Program-made: the position numbers and the translations under genes
Shown here: positions 13,577-18,994 of the stretch, one piece after another
Layout: every line of letters begins with the position of its first letter
How positions within the stretch are numbered: position 1 is the stretch's first letter
The notes under the pieces: model-generated
Told to the model about the DNA's origin: nothing
Databases searched by the model: none
What the model saw: the letters and a program-made list of their open reading frames with translations, nothing else
Assembly (NCBI GenBank): GCA_963169055.1
Contig: CAUJFU010000511.1
Coordinates: forward strand, 1 to 18,994
Direction: 5' to 3'
Origin: Myxococcota bacterium
GTDB lineage: Bacteria > Myxococcota_C > UBA6777
DNA: 18,994 bases

Positions 13577-15163
13577 ATGCCGATCTTTTTCCTCGCAAGC
13601 AAAAACGCCCTGCTTGTCGATGCGCTCAAGGATTATCCCATCCTTGTTTTGTTCGTGATCGTCGCTGTCCTCTTTTTGCTCACCAACCTTTTCCGCCCAA
13701 GTATCGAACGATGGCTTGCCCCACCCACTACCCAACCCTCCCTCCAAAAAGAAAAGCCCGATACTGAGGCCGAAAAACCTACATCCAAACACAAAAAGCC
13801 CGAAGCCAAGGCTGTAAACGAAGCCAAGGCTGTAAAACCAGAAGCCAAGGCTGTAAAGCCCGAAGCCAAGGTCGAAAAGCCAACACACAAACACGAAAAA
13901 CCTACGTCCAAACATCAAAAGCCCGAAGCCAAGGTCGAAAAGCCCGAAGCCAAGGTCGAAAAGCCCGAAGCCAAGATCGAAAAGCCCGAAGCCAAGGTCG
14001 AAAAGCCCGAAGCCAAGATCGAAAAGCCCGAAACCAAGGTCGAAAAGCCCGAAACCAAGGTCGAAAAGCCCGAAACCAAGGTCGAAAAGCCCGAAGCCAA
14101 GGTCGAAAAGCCCGAAGCCAAGGTTGAACCGCCAAGCGAGGCAGAGGACGACGAAGAAGAAGAAAAACGACGTCGTCGGAGGGAGCGAACCGAACGTATG
14201 CGCAGCAAACGCGAGGTGCATGTGTCGGAGATGGAAGTCAAGCCTGACGAAGTACACAAGCCGCGAACGTTGCGAGAAGGTTTGGAAAAGACGCGCCAAG
14301 GTTGGTTGAGCAAACTCAACAACCTGTTGTTGGGCAAAAAAACCCTGAGCAAAGATATCTTGGAAGAGCTTGAGACGATCTTGTTTAGCGCGGATGTTGG
14401 GACGAAAACGACACAAGCACTGCTTCGTGTGATCGAAGAAAAGCTCGGACGTTCGGAGTTGAAAGACAACGATACGGTGCGGGAAGCCTTAAAAGATGAG
14501 ATCTACAAGATGATCAATGTTGGAGAATCGGAGTACAAATACGAAAAACACAAGCCTTGTGTGATCATGATCGTTGGGGTGAACGGCGTTGGAAAGACTA
14601 CAACCATCGGCAAAATAGCAGCGCGTTTGAACCAAAAAGGCAAAAAGGTGATGCTCGCCGCAGGCGACACGTTCCGAGCCGCAGCAGACGAACAACTCGA
14701 GGTCTGGTCCAAGCGATCTGACGCGATGTTGGTGCGCGGCCAACCCGGGCAAGATCCTTCGTCGGTGATCTTTGATGCGATCAAATCAGGCGTAGCACGC
14801 GATGTGGATGTGATCCTTGCGGATACAGCGGGTCGATTGCACACGCAACAAAACTTGATGGAAGAACTCAAAAAAGTGCGCCGCACCATGGAAAAAGCCC
14901 ACGAAGGAACCCCGCACGAGATCCTTTTGGTACTTGACGCAACCATCGGACAAAACGCGGTAAACCAAGCGAAAGAATTCAACGATGCTTTGGGCTTGAC
15001 GGGGATCGCACTGACCAAGTTGGACGGCACGGCAAAGGGTGGGATCATCATCGCGATCACCAACGAACTCAAAATCCCTGTCCGTTACGTTGGTGTAGGC
15101 GAACACATCGACGAATTGAAGATCTTCGATCCAAGCGAATTCGTAGAAGCCTTGTTCTCCTGA
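13577..15163 (+). CDS. ftsY: Signal recognition particle receptor FtsY, membrane-anchored and repeat-rich
   Basis: The product is 528 residues. FtsY is the SRP receptor GTPase: it docks ribosome-nascent chain-Ffh complexes at the membrane and delivers them to SecYEG. The C-terminal NG domain (about 225-528) is intact: GVNGVGKTT P-loop (334-342), DTFRAAADEQL, DTAGR (416-420), TKLD (480-483) and the closing VGEHIDELKIFD. The N-terminal part is unusual: one hydrophobic transmembrane segment (about 19-39, YPILVLFVIVAVLFLLTNL) and then some 150 residues of Lys/Pro/Glu/Ala linker with ten KPEAKVE-type heptads and an acidic/Arg-rich patch before NG. E. coli FtsY instead has an acidic peripheral A domain. 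The ATG at 13577 follows AAGGAGTCGCTT, a strong ribosome-binding site. It is convergent with the GltJ-like gene. Confidence 0.97.
   Translation: MPIFFLASKNALLVDALKDYPILVLFVIVAVLFLLTNLFRPSIERWLAPPTTQPSLQKEKPDTEAEKPTSKHKKPEAKAVNEAKAVKPEAKAVKPEAKVEKPTHKHEKPTSKHQKPEAKVEKPEAKVEKPEAKIEKPEAKVEKPEAKIEKPETKVEKPETKVEKPETKVEKPEAKVEKPEAKVEPPSEAEDDEEEEKRRRRRERTERMRSKREVHVSEMEVKPDEVHKPRTLREGLEKTRQGWLSKLNNLLLGKKTLSKDILEELETILFSADVGTKTTQALLRVIEEKLGRSELKDNDTVREALKDEIYKMINVGESEYKYEKHKPCVIMIVGVNGVGKTTTIGKIAARLNQKGKKVMLAAGDTFRAAADEQLEVWSKRSDAMLVRGQPGQDPSSVIFDAIKSGVARDVDVILADTAGRLHTQQNLMEELKKVRRTMEKAHEGTPHEILLVLDATIGQNAVNQAKEFNDALGLTGIALTKLDGTAKGGIIIAITNELKIPVRYVGVGEHIDELKIFDPSEFVEALFS
13919..14128 (+). repeat. 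Ten tandem 21-bp repeats in ftsY (KPEAKVE)
   Basis: Ten contiguous 21-bp units run from 13919, with consensus AAGCCCGAAGCCAAGGTCGA(A). They code KPE(A/T)K(V/I)E. Variation is limited to GCC/ACC (Ala/Thr) and GTC/ATC (Val/Ile), and three Thr units are adjacent, which points to recent slippage or unequal crossing over. Related but irregular units (KPEAKAV) precede the array from about 13798. Confidence 0.96.
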
Positions 15164-15446
15164 TCCTTGCTTAATATCACCCGCCCCCCATATCTCTCCC
15201 CGCGATATCCGTTTGGAGAGTGCAGCCCCTGTGCTTGTTTCGCTCCCCAGATCTCTTCATCTGCATCCGCCCATGTTTTGCAAAACGCAAGACTGCTTTC
15301 GGTCGTCTGCCACGAACGCTTTTTGTCCCCTGCGTGATGTGGTGTGGTGGGAAGCGTTTTTTGATGTGGGGTGAAGAGCGTTTTTTGATGTGGGGTGAAG
15401 AGCGTGGTTTGATGGAGGGGTGAGGAGCGTGGTTTGATGGAGGGGA
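15164..15446. other. Convergent gap between ftsY and the GltJ-like gene
   Basis: The 283-bp gap has no gene I can support. Its left part has a perfect 12-bp palindrome GTTTTGCAAAAC at 15275-15286. Its right part is the tandem repeat at 15351-15445. No stem followed by a T run typical of an intrinsic terminator was found on either strand. Confidence 0.4.
15351..15445. repeat. Four tandem 22-25 bp intergenic repeats
   Basis: Four head-to-tail units lie at 15351-15372, 15373-15396, 15397-15421 and 15422-15445. Each contains G(A/G)(A)AGCGT..TTTGATG followed by a G-rich end (TGGGGT or GAGGGG). They form two subtypes: the first two have TTTTTTGATGTGGGGT, the last two GGTTTGATGGAGGGG. The array ends one base before the stop codon of the minus-strand gene (TAA, 15447-15449), so on that strand it is the immediate 3' untranslated region. 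Confidence 0.9.
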
Positions 15447-17876
15447 TTAGAATTGGAAGGGAACGCCACCGATCTCCATGGGAGATCCAGAGAAGCGAGG
15501 GAAGCGCCAGTTTCGGACCTTGCCTTTGACGCAGTTCGCAAACGATCCAGAAGCCCCATCGACCGAGATCCCTGTGGGCATACCGCTTGGTTTGATGGTC
15601 CAACTTACGCGGATACTGCGGACACTTTTTCCGTAGCGATCTTGACAACCGCTGATCTGCTCCGCGTTGTTTTGGATTACGCGAGCGACTTGAGACTTGG
15701 TGAGTTGTTCAGGGACGCTCGCACGACGGGGTGCAGGCTCTGTACGACGGGGGGCAGGATCAGAGCCTCCGCCACCAAGCAAGTTTCCAAGACCGCTATC
15801 CAACCCTGTTTTGCTGCTACCTGTCGCAGCGGGGGGTGGGGGTGGAGGTGGATCATCCCCAGTGGGTGGAGGTGGAGGTGGGGGTGGATCATCGCCGCTG
15901 GGACGCCGTGCTGCGGGTTCTTCACGAGGTTCGGCAGCTGCTGGTTCGCGGGGTTCGGAGGCTGCGCGTCTTCGCGGAGCACGGGTTCTACGCCGAACAG
16001 CACGACGGGTTTTACGGCGAGCGGTAGGTTCGCTGCGCTCTTCGGGTTCGCTGCGCTCTTCGGGTTCACTGCGCTTTTCGGGTTGGGTTCGGGTAGCGGC
16101 GGGAGTATTTTGCGCAAGAGGAGCGGAAGGCCCGGGAACAGGGGGCGGAGGCGGTTGTTGAACAGGAAGCGATGGCACTTGTTGGGATGGGATATTTTGA
16201 TTCATGCCGGGCTGTAGTTGGGCGACGGTGGGATCATTTTTGGGTCCGCTCATCAAAAGGTAGATCCCGACAAAAATCGCCACGCCAAGCAACAAAGTTC
16301 CACCAATCGACAATCCGATAATGAGGCCAAGGTTGCTCTTTTTTTCTTTGTCAAAGGGCGAACCCGTAAAGGGCGCAGGGGCAGGACTGGCAAACCCGAC
16401 AGGAGAGGAAGCGAAAGCCCCCGTAGGTTGGGGAGATCCGAAGCCTTGGAACCCACCTGTCATCGATCCAGCAGGGGCAGCGATATCAGCGACAGCAGGG
16501 CCGAGAACACCAAATCCCCCTGAGGGAGCGATGGGCGGGGGAGGTTCTTCTTGGAGCAAAGCAGCCGCCATAGAGGTCGGACGTTTGGGAGTCGAAGACT
16601 TGGTTTCGGCGATTCCACCCGCCAATGCTCGCAGGTCGTTGTGTTTGGGTGGTTCAGCGATCGCGGTTGCGGGTTTGGTTCCGGGCGGTGCAAAAGAGAT
16701 GGCCCCAAGATTACCGCTTGATGGCGCAGGGATACTCGAAGCAACCGACAAACCATTGGGCTTACCGGCTTTTTCGTCTTCGACCTGCTTGAGAACTTCC
16801 GCAAGGGCAGCGACTTCTTGGATGGGCTTCCACTCAGGGAGGCCCTCTTTCCAGATGTAATGTTCGGCATCAAGAGAACCACGTTTGAGGCGATCGCGGA
16901 TCTCGACTTTGCTCAAAGGCCCAACTTGTTCCTCGTTTTCGATCACGTACCATTCAGGGGGTTCTTTGGTTTCAGCAACTCCGATCGCAGCGGGAGCAGG
17001 CGCTTTTTTGCGGTCCGGTTGCTTACCTTTGGTGCGTTGGTCGCGCTCTTTGCGAGCGGCTTCACGTTCTGAACGCAGGGTTTCAAGTGCGTTGATGTTA
17101 AAGACCTTGGTACTGACTTCTTCTTTGCCGGCTTCTTGGACTTCTTGGCGTGCCATGCTAAGCGGCACGATACCTTGTTCCTGATGATTTGGAGCGATGT
17201 CGCTATAATCCTGACGGATCGGCTTACGCGGCATCAACTCTTCTTCGCGCTCTTGCAAGGCGCGATCAAACTCATCATCGACCGCTTCGTCGCTTTCGCT
17301 GTAGCTTTCTTCGTGGGCGGCACGCGACACGTTGGTGTCCATGCCTGCATAGATATCCTCTTCCTGTGCGGCTTGTGCTTCGTTGATCACATTTTGCCAG
17401 TCAGCATTGTCCGCAGAAAAAAGACCGGTTGCGCCGTACATATCGTCTTGAGGATACGCCCCTGCCGCGCTTTCATAGTCTTGGTAGCCGGCGGCTTGAT
17501 TGGCTTGTTGTGCGTAGTAGTCTTGCGCAGCGGGATCACCATACGCCGCATCTGCGGCCTCTTCGTAGGCTTGCGCAGCCGTCATGTTTTCATCATAACC
17601 GCCGTGATAAGCGTGCGCGTGATCATGCGTGCTTGCAGGAGCCCAACCTTGCGATGAAACTTGGCCGATCTGCGTGCTTTCTTCTGGAAATTCAATCGCA
17701 GAACTCGGAGAATCGGGAAGATTTGCGAGGTCATCGATATCCCCCCCCTCCCCGTCGGGAGCCTGTACAGACATCACATGGCCACACTTTTTGCAGCGAA
17801 ATTTGGTGACCGTTTTTTTGAGCAAGTTGTCAGCGATAGAGTACTTCGCTCCACAACTTTCACAGCGAATCTTCAT
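15447..17876 (-). CDS. GltJ/AgmX-like protein: zinc ribbon, GYF, TM, TonB-type tail
   Basis: The product is 809 residues. The start is ATG at 17876, preceded by AGAGGT, directly before the conserved zinc ribbon; an upstream extension to 17990 is less likely. Domains in order: MJ0042-type zinc ribbon (residues 1-35; Cys5, Cys8, Cys28, Cys31), a long acidic, Ala/Tyr/Gln-rich region (about 40-250), a GYF_2 domain (about 305-355, WYVIENEEQVGPLS...WKEGLPEWKP), a linker, one membrane segment (about 510-541), a periplasmic Pro/Arg/Glu-rich stalk with RSEPEE and poly-Pro repeats, and an AgmX/PglI/TonB-like C-terminal domain (about 715-809). This is the layout of Myxococcus GltJ (AgmX), whose zinc ribbon and GYF domains bind cytoplasmic polarity/motility factors while the tail reaches the envelope. 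GltJ is described with several TonB-like tail domains; only one is seen here. No other gliding gene is in the window, so motility is an inference. It lies 134 bp downstream of the small lipoprotein gene. Confidence 0.88.
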   Translation of the reverse strand: MKIRCESCGAKYSIADNLLKKTVTKFRCKKCGHVMSVQAPDGEGGDIDDLANLPDSPSSAIEFPEESTQIGQVSSQGWAPASTHDHAHAYHGGYDENMTAAQAYEEAADAAYGDPAAQDYYAQQANQAAGYQDYESAAGAYPQDDMYGATGLFSADNADWQNVINEAQAAQEEDIYAGMDTNVSRAAHEESYSESDEAVDDEFDRALQEREEELMPRKPIRQDYSDIAPNHQEQGIVPLSMARQEVQEAGKEEVSTKVFNINALETLRSEREAARKERDQRTKGKQPDRKKAPAPAAIGVAETKEPPEWYVIENEEQVGPLSKVEIRDRLKRGSLDAEHYIWKEGLPEWKPIQEVAALAEVLKQVEDEKAGKPNGLSVASSIPAPSSGNLGAISFAPPGTKPATAIAEPPKHNDLRALAGGIAETKSSTPKRPTSMAAALLQEEPPPPIAPSGGFGVLGPAVADIAAPAGSMTGGFQGFGSPQPTGAFASSPVGFASPAPAPFTGSPFDKEKKSNLGLIIGLSIGGTLLLGVAIFVGIYLLMSGPKNDPTVAQLQPGMNQNIPSQQVPSLPVQQPPPPPVPGPSAPLAQNTPAATRTQPEKRSEPEERSEPEERSEPTARRKTRRAVRRRTRAPRRRAASEPREPAAAEPREEPAARRPSGDDPPPPPPPPTGDDPPPPPPPAATGSSKTGLDSGLGNLLGGGGSDPAPRRTEPAPRRASVPEQLTKSQVARVIQNNAEQISGCQDRYGKSVRSIRVSWTIKPSGMPTGISVDGASGSFANCVKGKVRNWRFPRFSGSPMEIGGVPFQF
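16029..16082 (-). repeat. Three 18-bp repeats in the GltJ-like stalk
   Basis: Three 18-bp units start at 16029, 16047 and 16065 (plus strand TTCGCTGCGCTCTTCGGG and a close variant). On the minus strand they code the repeated Arg-Ser-Glu-Pro-Glu-Glu/Lys motif in the periplasmic stalk. The array is in frame. Confidence 0.9.
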
Positions 17877-18010
17877 TGATCGCACCTCTACTTCGTTCGA
17901 GTCTCTGTGATCGTCCTGCCTTGGATCGGTTTGGCCTTCAAAAAGGCCGACATTCCACAAAGATCGCTCCACACAACTCTCACACCCCACAGACAGCTTT
18001 GGGGTCGAGT

Positions 18011-18415
18011 TTATGGAATGCTATTACGCACACAGAGCTTTTTTCCTGAAAGATCCTTGATCGATTGCGGAACGGATGCAGGCAAGCTTTGTGAAGGAAC
18101 GGGAAAAAAGTCCGAACACGAAAAGTCTTTTGGACAGTCTTCTGCCACCGCACACACCTTAGAACAATAGCCGAGGTTGGTTTTCTTTTGTTCGTCGTAA
18201 TCAGAACCAACGCAAAAATTAAGCCCGGTCTCGCACTCAAAAGACGGTTCCAACAATACCGCAGCGTTGTTCGGTGAAGCACTCAACCGCTGAAGCTCTT
18301 TGATGTTTTCTTCGTTGAGACTACAACGCTTTCCGACTTCTGAACCACCACAACCCGCTCCATACACACCAACGCCCATCAGCATCACCAGAAGAAACCA
18401 CCGAAAGCCCTGCAT
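18011..18415 (-). CDS. Small Cys-rich lipoprotein
   Basis: The product is 134 residues from the ATG at 18415; longer frames up to 18487 lack a signal peptide start. The N-terminus MQGFRWFLLVMLMGVGVYGAG ends at Cys22, a probable lipoprotein signal. Eight further Cys (31, 61, 68, 84, 88, 94, 100, 128) include the stretch YCSKVCAVAEDCPKDFSC. That stretch closely parallels the FCSQRCNPSQDDCPSGFSC unit of the seven-module protein at 7762-9339, so it looks like a single-module member of the same family. Upstream AAGGAG lies 12-14 nt from the ATG, a long spacing; AAAAAAGG directly before the ATG is A-rich. It precedes the GltJ-like gene on the same strand. Function is unknown; a periplasmic or surface role is likely. 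Confidence 0.75.
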   Translation of the reverse strand: MQGFRWFLLVMLMGVGVYGAGCGGSEVGKRCSLNEENIKELQRLSASPNNAAVLLEPSFECETGLNFCVGSDYDEQKKTNLGYCSKVCAVAEDCPKDFSCSDFFPVPSQSLPASVPQSIKDLSGKKLCVRNSIP

Positions 18416-18773
18416 CCTTTTTTCTTCTCCTTGCCCAACCAACCCTGCTTTGGGGCGTTTGGAACATCCATACGCAGACCCGAGCAAAACGATCTACGCC
18501 CACAAGTTGATTTGGCCTGCCTAAAGGAAGGTCTAACCACACGCCGCCAGAAGATAACACAAACAGCACACGCAATCCAAGCACGAAATACGTTACTTGC
18601 TTATTGCTTTGGACTTAACTATTTATTTTTAAAGAACATATTCACATTCCGAGAAACTGTCCCCCCTCCTCGACTCCACCCATCCCAACCCACTCCATCG
18701 CCCACTCCCTCTCACAAGACACGCCCAGAAAGACGAAACATCAACGCTCTTGCCAAGGTTGTTTGGATCGTTT
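18416..18773. other. Divergent intergenic region with AT-rich core
   Basis: These 358 bp separate the small lipoprotein gene (-) from the membrane protein gene (+) at the right edge. An AT-rich core at about 18605-18650 (TTAACTATTTATTTTTAAAG) is the most likely promoter zone. On the minus strand TTGGAT - 18 bp - TATCTT is a weak candidate pair for the lipoprotein gene. The part at 18660-18710 is C-rich and simple in composition. Open frames here do not look like genes. Confidence 0.35.
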
Positions 18774-18994
18774 ATGATGTGGATGCTTTTTGCGCCTTCG
18801 TCGTATCTACTTGAATCAACACTTGTTTTTGTATCGACGATTCCTTTCGCTTTGTGTTTCGGCGCTTTACGTATGGACTTTCCTTCATTGGGATGGAGCC
18901 AAGAAACCATGAGACTCCAAGCCGCTCGTCGCTCTCAAAAATGGCCCTCGTTCTTTCGGATTATCGGGCTAATTGGCCTACTTATCGCTCCTGT
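18774..18994 (+). CDS. Membrane protein, 3' partial
   Basis: An open frame runs from the ATG at 18774 to the window end (73 complete codons), so the gene continues to the right. The visible product has two hydrophobic segments, YLLESTLVFVSTIPFALCFG and FFRIIGLIGLLIAPV, separated by a charged loop (RLQAARRSQKW). This fits an integral membrane protein. Other starts in the same frame are ATG 18777, 18783 and 18909. The last has TGGAG 10 nt upstream and would leave a short Arg-rich N-terminus before a single hydrophobic segment, like a signal peptide. I prefer 18774 because the upstream segment looks like a real membrane helix, but the start is unsettled and I do not recognise the family. Confidence 0.5.
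   Translation, partial: MMWMLFAPSSYLLESTLVFVSTIPFALCFGALRMDFPSLGWSQETMRLQAARRSQKWPSFFRIIGLIGLLIAP

Noticed and set aside
13553-14416. 287-residue minus-strand frame with LGFGLFD repeats
   Set aside because: The apparent repeat protein is the reverse complement of the KPEAKVE repeats of ftsY; ftsY is clearly the real gene.
15453-16217. 254-residue plus-strand frame opposite the GltJ-like gene
   Set aside because: It is antisense to the conserved AgmX-like tail and Pro/Arg stalk; Gly/Arg/Trp-rich composition without signal or domain.
18629-18910. 93-residue minus-strand frame near the right edge
   Set aside because: No ribosome-binding site or domain, and it overlaps the better-supported membrane protein start on the plus strand.

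Overview
The window reads as ordinary chromosome of a Gram-negative bacterium on the Myxococcota / Bradymonadota side of the former Deltaproteobacteria. This is an inference from content: several lipoprotein-type N-termini, a protein with the zinc ribbon - GYF - membrane segment - AgmX/TonB-like tail layout of the myxobacterial gliding protein GltJ, Cys-rich modular lipoproteins of a kind common in predatory delta-type bacteria, a peptidylglycine-monooxygenase-like copper protein fused to a c-type haem site, and a TatT-type TPR protein. GC content looks moderate (about one half). No integrase, transposase, phage gene, CRISPR array or defence cassette is visible.

Layout, left to right. (1) 2-940 (+): 3' part of a gene whose product has a Thr/Ser/Asp/Lys repeat linker followed by what looks like a GTPase domain that has lost its nucleotide-binding motifs. 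(2) 1047-1814 (-): TspO/MBR-related membrane protein, with a double hairpin upstream of its start. (3) 2030-3151 (+) and 3158-5116 (-): two convergent HEAT-repeat genes whose stop codons lie 6 bp apart. (4) 5186-5259 (-): tRNA-Met(CAT) with a good promoter. (5) 5451-9339 (+): three exported proteins in a row, namely a TatT-like TPR protein, a copper monooxygenase-like c-haem lipoprotein and a seven-module Cys-rich lipoprotein. (6) 9621-15163 (+): smc followed by ftsY, a gene order also known from the Bacillus rnc-smc-ftsY operon. (7) 15447-18415 (-): a small Cys-rich lipoprotein upstream of the GltJ-like gene. (8) 18774 to the right edge (+): start of a membrane protein cut by the window.

The housekeeping core is smc (chromosome organisation), ftsY (SRP receptor) and the tRNA. 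The other genes are mostly envelope or periplasmic, and no single pathway links them all. The most likely functional cluster is 5451-9339, an exported copper/haem redox protein flanked by a TPR protein and a Cys-rich surface protein.

Two window-wide properties stand out. First, short tandem repeats occur in many places: 8 x 18 bp in gene 1, 3 x 9 bp in the HEAT lipoprotein, 10 x 21 bp in ftsY, 3 x 18 bp in the GltJ-like gene, 4 x about 24 bp between ftsY and the GltJ-like gene, and three helically phased 12-mers upstream of smc. Second, the palindrome GCGATCGC, known as HIP1 in cyanobacteria, occurs at least seven times, and GATC is favoured at codon junctions. I did not find an obvious complete novel system. 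The best candidates for something new are the degenerate GTPase-like protein, the copper/haem fusion cluster, the phased repeats before smc and the membrane-anchored, repeat-rich FtsY.
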